64,000 bases of DNA from Sabethes cyaneus (taxonomy: Eukaryota > Arthropoda > Insecta > Diptera > Culicidae). The stretch covers positions 208,865,603 through 208,929,602 of the forward strand of contig NC_071355.1 of the NCBI RefSeq assembly GCF_943734655.1, given 5' to 3'. Position 1 is the stretch's first letter. The number at the start of each line of letters is the position of its first letter. The notes under the pieces are model-generated. The model had not been told where the DNA came from, made no database searches, and saw only the letters and a list, made by a program, of their open reading frames with translations. Of the stretch, positions 10,151 to 23,064 are shown one piece after another. The position numbers and the translations under genes were made by a program.

Positions 10151-13100
10151 TTAGGCGAACAGCCGAATAACCCGAAAAAAAGCGTTTGTTTGAGGTCCAC
10201 CTTTGAATTCAATTTTAAATAAAATTTCAAGTCCGAATCCAAACTCAAATCCAAATTCCAATATAATGTTCAATCAAATATTAAATTTAATTTCAAATTG
10301 AATTTGAAGTTCGCAGATTTTCAAATCCCGGGCCGGGCCCGGGTGTCTCAGCTGAGATGCATCTCTCGTTCTCGCTATAAAATGTATTTAGATTTATTCA
10401 TTTAGTTAACAATGAAGCACACATTGACGTAATCTATACTGATATGAAAGCTGCACTCGATTGTATCGATAAATAAAATATTGCTACAGAAAATTTGTAC
10501 TAGGTCTACGTATGCAGCATGACTTCTGTTTCTCTCGCAGTCTATCAATTGCTCGAGTATTCCCCAAGGCAGCAACATGGGATCTCTCCTGTTTGTGTTG
10601 TTTTTCAACGATATTGCTTCGCTGCTTCGAGTAGGATGCAAGCTGATGTATGCCGCAGATCTAAAATTATAATTTCGGTGTCGGTGATCCGGTTCTACAG
10701 AAAATTGTGTCCGGTTATATAGGTTGAATTGAATGATATGCAAACCATCAAAGTTTGTTCTGTGTTGGAGAAGCTATCATTCTTTCGTGGCGTTGGTCCA
10801 AATGTAAATCTTGAAATGATTTTTTGGTAAGACGCAGTCCTGCACCAAAAAATTGGGTTCGAGATCAGCAGAAATTACAAATTCGAGTTTGAGTCGGAAC
10901 CGGGCTTAAGGAAATTTAAAACTGTGGGTTCGAGTTTGATCATAGGAAAAATATCGAGTACGGGTCTCCGGTTCGAGTTTGAGAAATTTTAAACCCGACT
11001 ACAACATGGTGCCAGCAAAAACTTCACTGATTTAGAACCATAAAATGGATAAATGACTTCCATCTTCTCCCGGCTTGGAAATGGTTTCCATTTTACGAAT
11101 CTATAAACTTGAAGTATAATCTCAATTCACATTTTCTTCTCAAATAAAGTTTTGTGTAGTTATAGTCTGTCACTCGGTAGAAAGTAATTGATTAGTTTGT
11201 TATCGATTTCATCATTTTTTAGTGCTATCATCTGGTATCAAACTGGTGAAATAGGAAACGATACGAAAAAACCTTCTCCGTTATCAACTCAACAGGATGG
11301 ATGGTCATAATAACAAAACAATCAATTATATATTTCCCGTCCCGTTGGTGCTGCAGGACTAAATGAAGCATGCAATTCGCCGACAGCCACTGGTATACTG
11401 CTGTATTCGTAACGTACTATCAGCGTACTGTAGAGTAGAGAAAAGTTTCTACAGAGCTATATGAGGCGGATGCTGGAAATGTTTTCTTGCTTAGCTGTGC
11501 GCTTTCTGCTGCTGAATATTGTCATTCCAGATGGCGGCCGGCGATGCTGGGTGCGGAAGAAAATGCATAGTCGATTTGCTGTTTTTGCCTTCAGCCTAGC
11601 CAGCGCAGGCACAGAGACACGATGATTTCATGGTGCATGCAAATTTGGAACATTTATTTTCCTGCGTCAGACATAGTTCGGCACGCCGATTAAAGATTGC
11701 AGGAGAAACTCGATGAAATTATTGCTCTCCTGGAAAATGGGCGAATATTTAAGCGTCCCGAACGTTGGTCGTTAGTTTCCCGTCGATGTAATCTTTGCAC
11801 ACAAACACACACACACACACACACCCGAGGTCAGCGAACTGTCAAACCTTGTAATAAATACCCATCTGAAGGAATGCTATAAATCCTTTCGTTCGCTGCT
11901 AATGCTCGGGAAAAGTTTGCTGTTGCAATTAAAGTGAACGAGTGCTTCACAGACTTGCGTTGCTCAGCTGAAAGCAAGCATTGTTGAGAGAAATGCCGTA
12001 GAACGAGGGCACACTGATCATACGATTGAATGCTTCGTTTTCATTAATTTTATTGCATTGTGAACTAAACACTTCAATAGGCTTCAGTATAAATTGTTTC
12101 TTGATTGAGGTATTTGAACATCTCATTAATACGGGGAAACATGGCGGTCCCCTCAATGAACGTATCGTCTTTCTGTTTTCGACGTTACGAAGCACGGTTC
12201 GTCTCCATCGATAGCTGTTCGAAAGGAGGCGTACGGTGGTTCGAACAAGCATTCTCTATGATCATCGTCAACTGTGACGTCTAGCAGTCGAAGTGTGGTT
12301 AGTGCCAAACAAAGAATATTCAGTTTATTCCCATCGGGTTGCCATTGGTATTATTGCGAAAGTACTCTAGCGGAGACGGGAAGCATACTCTCCAGCGATA
12401 ACATAGCAATAAATTCCTCCAGCGACTACACCTACCACCTCACCGTTGCGGTCTTCTCGAAAGTAGAGCAACTCACAGTCAGAAATAATGATTGTTCACT
12501 AGGTATGGCTTCATCAGAGCATTTTACGAGCGTGACAGAGATGACTGAAACCAGTTAAAATATTTCATTCAAGGATTTTTCTCATTTAAAGCCAGTAAGA
12601 ATATGTTTAAAAATTTAAAAAACTTTAAAAAGTTTATTTATTACTAACTAAAACAGATTTATTATGAAACACCTTCATACTAGGTTCATTAGAAGGTAAC
12701 GTCAATTAAAATAGTTGCGGATGAGGATAACCGGTGTTTGCGTGGAAAATTATTATCTGTAACGAACATGATTATTGGAAAATGTCATAAAAAAATTCAA
12801 TACGAACGTCATATAACTCTAGCTGTTGTTACTCAGCAGATCATTCTGACTGTTATCATCTAGCAGACAGTACGATGTGACTGTTATGCTGAGCTTGACC
12901 TTGAATTTCAAAGCAGAACGATATTACTATCACGTACTATACGAACAACGGCGCCTTCCGAAGGCGATGGCACGTAACATCCGTAATTCCGTTCGGTCGG
13001 GTTCAGACCCTAGTGCTACTGCTGCTCACAATCTCATTGTATGTACCTTACTGCTTGTTCGCAATGTTCCTAGTCCGGTCGTGTCTGTCTACTCTAAGTC

Positions 13101-13333
13101 GGATGTATTATTGCATAAATTGCATGGGAAAGCGCTTGGTTCAAAATGTGTAACGACATACCCTTGGTTACTGCAATTAACTACCTAACATGATTCTGTT
13201 TACGAGGCAGGTACATGTTTTTCTCCTGAAACACATTTTGTTTGTGGCAAACAGTGTAAAATTGAAATGAATCTGAATGAATGATTGAACACGCCATTGA
13301 AAATGCTCTAAGTAAAGCCGAGTTTACTATCAA
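10151..13333. other. Unassigned interval, mostly without recognised repeats
   Basis: A degenerate AATTCAA patch lies at 10200-10310, followed by the palindrome GGGCCGGGCCCGGG at about 10330. Two similar GGTTCGAGTTTGA-type words occur near 10920 and 10970. An AC microsatellite lies at 11802-11824. The open frames at 10402-10743, 11947-12558 and 12877-13188 overlap each other on opposite strands and show no family. Nothing supports a gene. Confidence 0.45.
11802..11824. repeat. AC dinucleotide microsatellite
   Basis: A short run of ACACAC within otherwise non-repetitive DNA. Confidence 0.9.
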
Positions 13334-14256
13334 ATGCATTTAAATTTAATGATATATTTGAACTTCAGTGCACGTGTACGCGACTTATCAGATTACGGCG
13401 ACGAACTCTTCCATTCTTTTCTTATCTACGAAGAAAAGGAGAATTTGATTCCTATTCAAATGAAAAACATTTTCGAACAATTTTCAACAACAACACTCAT
13501 CATGGAAGAGCAACAAAAATTTAACAACGTGTTAAGCCATCACTTGAAAGAACAAACTGTATGGTGGATCACAACGAGAAAAGTTTCAAGCTTTACATTT
13601 GCTTTATTAGACGCTTCTCAGTTCTCACGAGCGGCATTGTGTGACCGAGATGTGTCACGACGGTGCAAGCAATTCTCAAAATTTTCCACACTGAATGGAA
13701 TGTTTGTCCTCAATAGGTGGGACTCCTGGTGGGTGCAGTGAGCATCATCGGTAGTATGCATTCTATAACGGTGAAAGTTTTTTGAAAAGTAATAACGACC
13801 GAACCGAAAAGCGATAGAAAAACACCGGCAACTTAAGTACTTTGAAGTGTCGATAAAAGTTTCTGTAAACTTGCACTAGTGTAACTCTATGCGAGAGTGC
13901 AAGTGAGAATTACTTGAAAACTAGCAGCAATAGCATCGCTTTGTTCTCGTGCTGAGCGATCAACTAATCGCAGTGCTAATCGAGGAAACTTTCTGTCCGA
14001 AAATTTCTCGACCTGAATGTCACTTTCAAGGCAGTTTTCGTTAATCTGTAGGCTAATTAAATTGGAAAAAATGCGTTGCAGAAAACCCTGACAAACAGTA
14101 CCTTAATCAAGTTGGTACGGCAGTGCAGATCCTCGCCGCGAGGAGCAGCAAATAAAAGCGGACGCTGTATAGGATAGTTGCCATTAATTTTAATTCTTTT
14201 CGATCGTAAAACTGATTTTAATTGCCCTCTTCCAATTTTCCGTTGAATTCTTTCAG

Positions 14257-14366
14257 TGGATACGGACTGCTGCCGCCGACAGCAAGGAACCGACCGAATT
14301 ACCGGAAGAGCACGAAATTGCTAGCCTATCTGGTTGCAAATTGAGTTTTCCGTTAAAGCTGCATCG
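14257..14366 (+). other. Candidate internal or 5' UTR exon
   Basis: The 3' splice site candidate is GAATTCTTTCAG ending at 14256, and the 5' splice site is CATCG/GTAAGTACC at 14366/14367, close to the metazoan consensus. The 110-bp interval is more GC-rich than its surroundings. It is open in one frame throughout (36 codons plus 2 bases, starting W-I-R-T-A-A-A) and closed in the other two. It has no ATG and no recognised domain. If spliced to 62548 the same frame reaches a stop at 62645, so a non-coding leader exon is more likely than a coding one. It could also be a chance pair of sites. Confidence 0.35.
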
Positions 14367-14626
14367 GTAAGTACCTTCCGCCCACACTACATAGACTACG
14401 TGGATAACGTGTTGCGCAAGGAAAAATAAGTTTCCCCTATGAGCTCCGGGATGGGCGCGAGTATGTGCACTCTATTTTTAATGGTTTTAATTCTTTAGAG
14501 GTTAATACGATGGAATGTAGAAGCTTGAGTGTTTGTGTGTTTATGATGGTTTTTATTTTAGAGTGCTGATATCGTTAGTACAGCTTATTCAGCTGTCTAG
14601 TTTTGTTGTTAGGTTACTTCAAGACG

Positions 14627-14830
14627 GAGATGGTTCGATCACTTTAGCTCAATTTTGACTAATTTGACAGTACCGTCTCAGCCAAGCAAAATTAGAGAAA
14701 GGTTATATGTGGGACATTTGTAGAACTAGTTATTATTTACAATTTCGCTGAATGAAGCTAGGCTTTTATATTTATAATGCCTTACAGATGCTACCCCGAT
14801 GGTAACAAAATGAGTGAGTCTTGTCCCTTG
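14627..14830 (+). mobile_element. Half copy of hairpin MITE family H
   Basis: The segment starts AGATGGTTCGATCACTTTAG and keeps the order of words of the left arm at 6019-6210: CAATTTTGACTAATTTGACA, then AACTAGTTATTATTTACAAT. The right arm is missing, so this copy cannot form the long hairpin of the 6.0- and 60.0-kb copies. Confidence 0.75.
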
Positions 14831-15090
14831 TATGTCTCACGTATTCATACGGGTCTCAAGGCACTCAAACACTATCTGTTTCTATCGCACTGACCGAGTA
14901 GATAACAGTCTATCTTCTCGGCGGTAGAAACAAAGAGCACCTTGATTAAACTTCATAAAGCAAGAAAGTCAAAAAAATTATAAGGTCATTCGCGTATTCA
15001 ATGATAATCACAGTACTGGATTAACAGTGCTGGTCGCAGTGATGAATCCACACAAGAAAAGCCTACAAAGTATACAGCCCTAAGGGTTGT

Positions 15091-16446
15091 CACGGTGTTC
15101 AAAATACCGTTATTAAAAAATAAAATAGGCCATTTAAACAGAAAATGCCAGTTGATTTATATTGCCATCCTACATCCCTGAACCAAGGGCAGATTGCTCA
15201 TATAAAGTAAATAAAAATCTTCAATTGCACTTCCAAAATGAACGTAAAAAACAGCTGGTATTGATTTTTTATGCAACATATACCCATTGCCAGCCGTTTT
15301 AGGAGCTTTACGCGGTATTGGGACTAACCGGAAATGTTGCGGATTAAGTTATCGCAGTGGAAAATAGTCAGTATCGAACATGAACAAATACTTATCATGC
15401 GACACCCCAAATTACGCCAGAATTTAAAAACTAGATCACTGACAGTCAGATCAACTACCTAGCACCACGTTGGTTATATCTGGCCAAGTTCCGGGGACTT
15501 CCGGGAACACCCAGACAAGTGGCCAATTTTGTCCATGAACAAAAACCTATCGTGCGATACCTTAAATGACCCTACAATTCAATAACTAGATCAATGGAAG
15601 CCAAATCTGCTATCTAGGGTTATTTGGGGGACCCCGGGAACCCCTAGGAAGTCAATAACACAATGTGGTACATTTTTGATAAGACATGTTCGTAATTGGC
15701 CATTGTGGTTCTTGGTACTCAATTTGGCTTACTTGGATCTATTTTAAAAGTTTCAGTGTGAATTAAGGTGTCGTGTGATAAGTTTTTGTTCATGTTCGAA
15801 ATTGGTTATTTCCTAGGGTTTTCCGGAGTCCCCCAAACATGTCCAGATATGACCAAACCTAAGCCTAGATAGCAAATTTGGCTTTAATTGGTCTAGTTAT
15901 TGAAATCTAGTGTGATTTAAGGTGCCGCACGATAAGTTTTTGTTTATGGACAAAACTGGCCACTGGTCTGGGTGTTCCCGGAAGTCCCCGGAACTTGTCC
16001 ATATATAACCAACGTAGCGCTAGGTAGTTGATCTGACTGTCAGTGATCTAGTTTTTAAAATCTGGCGTAACTTGAGGTGTCGCATGACAAGTATTTGTTC
16101 ATGTTCGATACTGGCTATTTCCCACAGCGATAACTTAATCCGGAACATTTCCGGTTAGTTCCAATACCGCGTAAAACTTCTAAAATGGTCGGCAATGGGC
16201 ATATGTTGTATAAAATATCAATACCGGCTGTGATTTACGTTAATTTTGGAAGTGTCATTGAAGATTTTTATTTACTTTATATGAGTAATCTGCCCCTTAA
16301 AATTTCAAAAGGGCGTAACTCAAAAATTCGTCGAACGATTTTTTAAAAAATTGGCTCAGAGGTGTAGGATAGCAATACAAACCAACTGGCATTTTCCATT
16401 TAAATGGCCTATTCTATTTTTTAATAACGGTATTTTGAACACCGTG
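15091..16446. mobile_element. 1.36-kb foldback element
   Basis: The left half is the imperfect reverse complement of the right half over about 500-600 bp per arm. The ends are CACGGTGTTCAAAATACCGT and its complement ending ACACCGTG at 16446. GTTGT occurs on both sides (15086-15090 and 16447-16451), a possible 5-bp duplication. Each arm also carries repeated sub-blocks with words such as ATGAACAAATACTTATCATG and ATGAACAAAAACCTATCGTG, so the structure is hairpin and tandem at once, as in foldback transposons. No transposase frame exists. Confidence 0.85.
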
Positions 16447-17713
16447 GTTGTACGAAAGGGTGACGTAGCACTATGCCGTGTAATACTCGTTACCTTGATA
16501 ACATGTTTTACTCGATGAAGTATTACTTTACGTCAGATCATTAGATCAGAGACTAATGCAAACTGCATTTCTGGCATTCTGGCACGAAATTGTTGATAGC
16601 ACAATTCATTATGATAGATTGATTTGAAGTTGTATAATTGTCTTACATCTAACATGTGAACAGCCAGTTAAAATATGAATTACCTAACGTCCTATGCATC
16701 TTACTAGTTTCTTTCGACACTCTACTTTACAGTTATTTGCATACTTGACAGAAATACAATTGAAACTATGTAAAGAATTGCAAGAATTGTAACTGATGCA
16801 AAGCAGCAAATGAAAGGCTCAAAAACTATTCTCGGAAAGGACAGGCGCTTATTTTTCTCGCTTTGTAAATTGCTGCGTCACGTCACATGCACAAATACCC
16901 CGTCAGATCTGTTTCCGTGCAAGAGAACAGTTCCGAACAAATTCTTGCAGTATATTTCCATTTTTTACACGGACTTTCAGTAACTTCACAGTTGTATCTT
17001 TGGAGAAATTTTATTTTAATATTATTCTGCACTCCAAAGGACCTGTTTTACAATTCTTACTGCGCCAGCTAAATTAAATGAGCAAGTAACTCGATCGAAA
17101 ATATTTCATTCTGTTCTGTTTAATATTCATTGGAATCGAGAATAAGGATGTTTGGTGCTGATCTGCACGTCACGAGATTTAGTAAAGAAATGTCATTGCA
17201 TGAGAGATGACAAAAATATTTTCTTTCCCCTTTTTCAACACCAAAAAATTACAATATCAGCAATATTTGCATCTATATGACAGCTCGAGTCGCTTAATTT
17301 TTTAGCGTTTATTTCATTTTATCTGCCATAAATGTTATGGATTTTGTCATCTATAACTTCATAGTCCATCATGATTAGATACTGCATGCAGAGTGAAATG
17401 TAATGAGATAAAAGTGCGAGTTCATGTTAAAGGGTTTAAGGGCCTTTGGCGCTTTATTCCTTGGATCATAACGAAAAAGCTCGCAGAATGTATCAAGTTA
17501 ATAAAAGGTTAAACCTTAAACAGCACTTTTTCAAGCAGTTCCGCAGTTTTGGAAAGTACAGTTTTTTGCAATATCGATATAAAAATTGATATCCAGGTAA
17601 TTATCTAGAAAATATATGGGGAAATTTAACCTTGAAACTCTACATACAAAAAGCAAAGCCTTGGGCTCAAACGTCTTTCTAAGAATTAACCCTTCTTTAT
17701 CAACAGGCTTTAC
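16447..17713. other. Unassigned interval
   Basis: AT-rich DNA with a small open frame at 16887-17072 that resembles nothing known. No repeat structure or gene is recognised. Confidence 0.45.
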
Positions 17714-18446
17714 AGCCGGCTAAAGAACCTTAGAGAGTCGCCATCTTAAACCGAAAATTCCAATCGAACAGAATCAGTTGTCGAAAGTAAGTCCAATCGA
17801 ACAGGAGGCTTGTCAAAACACCGATTAGAGACGAGAACATCTTAAGCCGAGAACATATTTTGAGCAGATTATTCTAAATTTTCAGGCTGTGAGCCATTTT
17901 GCGAAAGTTTTAACTTTTTGGTTAAAATTTGATAGTTCAATAGTTATTTCCCGTCGAGTAGTTTAAATCAGTTCAGAATGCGAACCATTTCATATTTTGA
18001 CAGACGAGCAGTTATTTTACCTTCATAAATATCAACGTGCGGAAGAAAAAACAGTGTTTGTAGTATCGAGTTTTGATGTTTCCCCGCATCTGCGTGCGCA
18101 TTGCCAATGCCTAGAATAACTATCGAAATTTTCGCCAAATGGTTCACAGCCTTAGCAGCTTTTTATTGATTATTCGAAATAAAAGCTCCAGAGAAAGGTT
18201 TATTTTGTATATTATTATTATTTGTAGCATCGTGAAACTCAAAATCTCTAATTTAAATTGCTGGTTTTCGAAAGAATGAGCAATAACAGACAACAGCAGC
18301 ATAACTATTTACGGTACGACCATTAACTGTAGTAGCCTGTTGATCACTGAATACTCTGTGCGTGCGGCAACACTGACATACGCAGCTGCATTGTTGCTAG
18401 ATTATTTGTTTCAGATGGCGACTCTCTTAGGCTCTCTACAGCCGGC
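17714..18446. mobile_element. TIR element with a second TIR element nested inside
   Basis: The outer inverted repeats include AGCCGGCT and AGAGAGTCGCCATCT on both sides (17714-17746 and 18412-18446) with small indels. Inside, GGCTGTGAGCCATTTTGCGA at about 17885 pairs with TTCGCCAAATGGTTCACAGC ending near 18152, marking a smaller nested unit. Part of that inner unit recurs at 59895-60010. No coding sequence is seen. Confidence 0.65.
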
Positions 18447-18464
18447 TATTATGGTACGGCGCTA

Positions 18465-18527
18465 GTGCAACAATCCTACTCACTCTATCTAGCAGCACCG
18501 CCTAGCCGAGATTCGAACCCTACATGC
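18465..18527 (-). repeat. SINE family S, truncated (copy 2)
   Basis: The segment CAATCCTACTCACTCTATCT through CACCGCCTAGCCGAGATTCG is the reverse complement of the head and body junction of the copy at 24785-24955. It is cut off shortly after the B-box. Confidence 0.7.
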
Positions 18528-19149
18528 ATTTTCATTATTAAGCATACAAAATATTGTTATAAATATGTTACTATAAAATTGCTGGACATTTTATCTATCC
18601 TACGACATATTAACAGTTATGTTTCGTTCAGTAGTAGAGGAGCTATTAGTAGATATTTGAAATCTTTCATTGGAATGTTACACTTCTATTTTCGTTTTTA
18701 CAAAGTGCTACCCGGTATAGTAAACAAAAACGTAGTCCTATAAGTCAAAAAATGGCCACTTGGAGTCGCTAGTTAGAAACTTGGGACGGCCAGAGCTATG
18801 TCGGACGCGTTGTTATGTCGCTTCCCCATTTCATATTCAAATATTGTTTCCATTAATATGTTCATAAACTATGCTCGTATGTAAAATTTTATGAAATTCT
18901 AAAGCCATTTGGACCATTTTGTATGTCATTTTTGGAAAATGCTCATTTTGTGAAAACTGTAAGAAAAATAAGCTACAATTTAATATTCTGGCTCAAGTCT
19001 CATTAATTTAGCTTTCATTTAATACCAAAAAATATTGCAATCGGTCCGCTAGTTTAAAAGCTTTGAAATTACGAAGCGTCAAAAAGAAAATATGAGTTCA
19101 AAATCGATCAAATACACAAGGTTTGAACACAATCAGAGGGACAGCAAAA
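18528..19149. other. Unassigned AT-rich interval
   Basis: No gene is seen. A stretch at about 18850-18960 (TTTTATGAAATTCTAAAGCC) resembles 44230-44310, so a diverged dispersed repeat is likely. Confidence 0.45.
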
Positions 19150-19331
19150 GGCAAAGGCAAAGGCAAAGGCAAAGGCAAAGGCAAAGGCAAAGGCAAAGGC
19201 AAAGGCAAAGGCAAAGGCAAAGGCAAAGGCAAAGGCAAAGGCAAAGGCAAAGGCAAAGGCAAAGGCAAAGGCAAAGGCAAAGGCAAAGGCAAAGGCAAAG
19301 GCAAAGGCAAAGGCAAAGGCAAAGGCAAAGG
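19150..19331 (+). repeat. GGCAAA hexanucleotide microsatellite
   Basis: About 30 almost uninterrupted GGCAAA copies. They create artificial open frames in several phases (for example Arg-Gln and Gly-Lys repeats), which are not genes. Confidence 0.98.
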
Positions 19332-19467
19332 TAAAAATAAAGGTAAGCGAAAATGGATAAGGGAAATGGAAATGGAAAAGGAAAAAGAAATGGAAAGGGA
19401 AAGGGAAAGGGAAAGGGAAAGGGAAAGGGAAAGGGAAAGGGAAAGAGAAAGGGAAATAGTAAAAGCA
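19332..19467 (+). repeat. GGGAAA-rich purine tract
   Basis: The GGCAAA run degrades into GGAAAT and then a clean GGGAAA run (about 19395-19445), almost all purine on the + strand. Confidence 0.95.
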
Positions 19468-19555
19468 TAATTTTTCACCCTAACGACTTATATTTGTTAG
19501 TTTTCTTCTGTTTTTTCGGTTTCTACAGTCTTTTTATGGAAATCTTTTTTTTTTA

Positions 19556-20200
19556 TGGGAAGCGAAATGGGAAACAGGAAATACAAATAGGTTTGGAAAG
19601 TGAGAATGGATAATGGTAATTGCTAATGAGAAAAGAAAATATGTGAATGAGGAATGCTAAATGGAAATGGGAGACGGAAATGTAAAAGAGAAATAGAATA
19701 GGGAAAATGGAAAGAAATTAAGAAATAGAATCAAGAAAGGAAAATCGAAAACAGGAAAGGGACTTCCAAATAAGAGAGAGAGAGAGAGAGAGAGGATAAT
19801 GGAAAGGGAAGTAGAAGTGGGAAATGTAAAATGAAAATTGAAAAGGTATATGAGAAAAAAGTAAAGGCTAGTAAAAAGTAAAGTAAAGAAAAATATAAGC
19901 AAGGAGATGGGAAAGTGAAATGGGAATGGAAAATGGGAAATGGCAGAAGCAAGTGGAAAAAATAAAAAGGAAAAGGTAAGTTAGAACAGTAAAACGTAAA
20001 ATGTACTAGCGTAATGGGAAAAGTTAAAAGAGTTAAAAGAGATGAAAACAAAAAGGAACAAAAAAAAAAAATTAAAGAAAGATCGTATGACTGATAAAAA
20101 AATTGAAAACAGAAATGGGAAATGAAAATGAAAAATATAAATGAAAACAGATAAGTGGGACAAAGCAATTGTAAAGAGAAATGAATAAAAGGGAAAAAGC
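19556..20200 (+). repeat. Degenerate purine-rich tract with GA run
   Basis: For about 640 bp the + strand is dominated by A and G in words like GGGAAATGG and AAAGTAAAG. A GA dinucleotide run lies at about 19773-19793. A pyrimidine-rich gap at 19468-19555 separates it from the microsatellite. The minus-strand open frame of 181 codons (Ser/Phe/Leu-rich) is a composition artefact. Confidence 0.9.
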
Positions 20201-22849
20201 TAATTGTAGTATCACTTGGGCAAAATACTTGTACACTGATTTTCATTTTCAGAAGAAAATTTATATCATTTAACAAATCGCCTACAGAGCACTTAAATGT
20301 CAGAACCGTAGGATAATAAATTTGTTTGCAGCAGTATCCGAAACATAAGCTATGTTAATATACGACACAAACAACTAGTATTTGCACAGTGAAAATCGAT
20401 AAGCAGTTGGATTTAAGTCACGTTTAACATTGTAGAGAGAGAGAGCGACAGAGAGCAGCAGCAGACTGACTCGTCATCCAGTTCGGAAGGCTCGACTGGT
20501 TTGGATGAGTGCGATGAGTGCAGTAGAACCGCGATTAAATGCTTATCAGTGTGGAAATTATGTCCCATCATATATTTCAATGAATAAAATTTACATTAAT
20601 ATCGCCGGAACCGGGCGTGGTTGCCTGCTGCCGGGGGACTGTCCTGGAGATCTCGTGTCATGTGAATGACTTGTTCGGTAAACCGGAGAGATTGGAACCC
20701 GTCCCGTTCGTAGATACGAGCAAGTTAAATGGGAATGCGATGGTAAATTCTTTGGTTCTATGAACCGGTGAGCATTCGGACTGTTGTTACCACCAGCCAG
20801 CAGCGGTTGGAAACGTTTGTCGGATGGACATAAATATGTATGATGGCAAGCAACGAGTACAGGCTGTATCACTTCGTGCACTGTCTGTTGCTGGTTTCTA
20901 TTACACGTTCTTGATTCCGTACCGCATGCCGGTACATATTGGGTTCGAGCATCTCTGGATTCATCCCAAGGGTTGAAATCCAATCCACGAATACGTCAAT
21001 AATTCGGGAATAGAAAAAGGTTAAAAGCATCCTAGTGCAACGTGGTATTTTTATTCGTTATAATAGTTCGATTTACTGCAGATATTTATTGTTTACTTTT
21101 TTTTAACCAGTAAAAACAAAAAACAATCATTCGCACTTAGTTTTAAAAAAGCTTACTGCCATCAAATCGACCGCCATAAACGTTCGTCCGACATAAAGTT
21201 GAACATACATTAGCAGCCAATATCCGATTTGACTGCGTGTGCTTTCCGGTGCATTTAAACAGCTACTATTTCATTCACCATAAACCGTACCATGGGTCGA
21301 TATAGGCTGACTACGTAATTGATCACATTTTCACAGCATCGACCCCATTGATACACCAATAAGTGGGCGTTGATTGCCGAGAGTTATCTGTATCTTGGTT
21401 TGTGAGCGGAAACCGAAAACAATAACGGTGGTTTTATGCTCTTTTAGGGCCCACAGCGCCGGCACACTGAATATAAAACGTGCGGAAATTCGATAAAGTG
21501 TTAAATATTCGATCAATTTGTGTGGTTGCGGTGTATCGGAAAAACGATTTCCCTTATTGCGTATAAAAAAATTGGGGTTGCTAGCTTGCGGATATTGTTA
21601 TACCTGCCCATACATCTATTTTGGGAATTGATTTTTATCTAAATGTAAAAATAGATTGCCTTTTATATTGTTGAGAATATGTATTCAGTGCCTAAGTTAG
21701 ACAAGGATTTTTCGATTCTTGATCTTGAATTCAATTAGAAAAAAAGAAGAAGAAGACGATGATGAAAATGATAAATAATTATTAAATTTCTGAGAAAACA
21801 AGGAAATCTCTAAAAGTATGTGAACATTACTTAATTTCTAGCACAAAGAGTTTCGTTCCTCCTGCAAAATTTTATAATTTATTTGACTGGCAGCTGGCAG
21901 AACAATTTTAACAATGGACAGTAATGGAAGACTGTATTAAGTACAAGTAGCATTGTATAAACTTCTGGTTGTTTTGTAATTTACAGTATGCGGATCGTTT
22001 TAAACAATGATAAAAACCTTGTCACTCTCGCATTATTTTCTGTCAATGCGAATAATTCTCGAAGAAACTCCGAGGGATCGTTAAACTTTTTCATAACAGA
22101 AAACACCGCCTAGTGGAATGATAATCGCAAAAGACTAGGGTGACCAGTCTATTCTGGATTCTATTAGCAGCTGTACAGCTGCTGATTTGGACACTTTTAT
22201 TTAATTTCGCTGTAAGCGTCCAAATTATGTACTGCTGCTGGTGGAGTCCAAAATGCGGTGGTTACTCTATACTTTACTGGTTTTCGACATATTGGTGGAT
22301 GGAAAGAGGTCGATAAACAATTCTGCAAAATAATCTATCTTCGTTTTATGAAGCAAACAAGCAAGGAGCTTTGCTGCATCTGTGGGTTGTCCACCGGCAG
22401 CCACTTTGTCTGTTAATCCTTCACTAGTAGGTATATGTAATTTTGCAATGTGCTGTTGTTTAAGTATATAAGAAGCTTGTCGACCGTAGAAGAGGTATCA
22501 TAGTCTATCTAATCTGGGAGTCTATATTTATTGCGAAAATGTGTTTTCTTGTTATGGTGAGTAATTTGTTATTGCTCATGATTTTGTAGTTTATAAATTT
22601 AGTGTAATATTAAGTATTCACAATTCTAACTGGTCTTCCTTTGTAAGCTACAATGTAATATGAGAAAATACATAATTTCTAGTTCTACCAGTATGGCATT
22701 TTATGGGCAATCTGTCAACAGTTTTGTAACATGGTAAAATATATAATATATAATGGTTGTAATCATTATGAAATTGTTGAATTTACCCTGTCTGATTTAC
22801 CTGTTTTTTCTGAAGAAAAAAAATTCGAATAATGTGCGAGATTTTCAGC
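20201..22849. other. Unassigned interval
   Basis: No recognised gene or repeat. The segment at about 20440-20990 is more GC-rich than its surroundings and carries a minus-strand frame (20591-20983) with no domain I know. The palindrome AGCAGCTGTACAGCTGCT lies at about 22169. Conserved non-coding DNA or an unrecognised exon cannot be excluded. Confidence 0.4.
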
Positions 22850-23040
22850 CTCCCCGTTGGCCTCGAGGTATGATACTGGCCTAATAAGCCAGTGGTCGTA
22901 TATTCGAATCTCGACTGGGAGAGGCTGTTAGAATCAATAGGATCGTAGCAACTGGCCTTGCAATTGTCCTGTCCTCTAACAGCTGGTTGCGAAGTCACAG
23001 AAGGTCAAGTTTCGATAACGGAATATAGCACGTAGGGTTT
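22850..23040 (+). repeat. tRNA-derived SINE, family S (copy 3)
   Basis: This is the best preserved copy. An anticodon-arm-like CTGGCCTAATAAGCCAG and the B-box word ATTCGAATCTCGACTGGG are followed by AGAATCAATAGGATCGTAGC. The tail is AGAAGGTCAAGTTTCGATAA. It shares its tail with the copies at 210 and 51390. Confidence 0.85.
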
Positions 23041-23064
23041 GTCTTTTTTTGCAAGATTTTCATA

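Noticed and set aside
10325..10345. GGGCCGGGCCCGGG palindrome as a regulatory site
   Set aside because: Short GC palindrome without repeated copies or context; may be chance.
13334..13741. 135-codon open frame on the + strand
   Set aside because: No recognisable domain, no clear splice or promoter context and ordinary length for chance frames in 64 kb of such DNA.
19092..19478. Arg-Gln, Gly-Lys and Leu-Pro repeat proteins
   Set aside because: All are the GGCAAA/GGGAAA microsatellite read in different frames and strands.
19731..20276. 181-codon Ser/Phe/Leu-rich minus-strand frame
   Set aside because: Direct result of the purine-rich + strand, with no domain.
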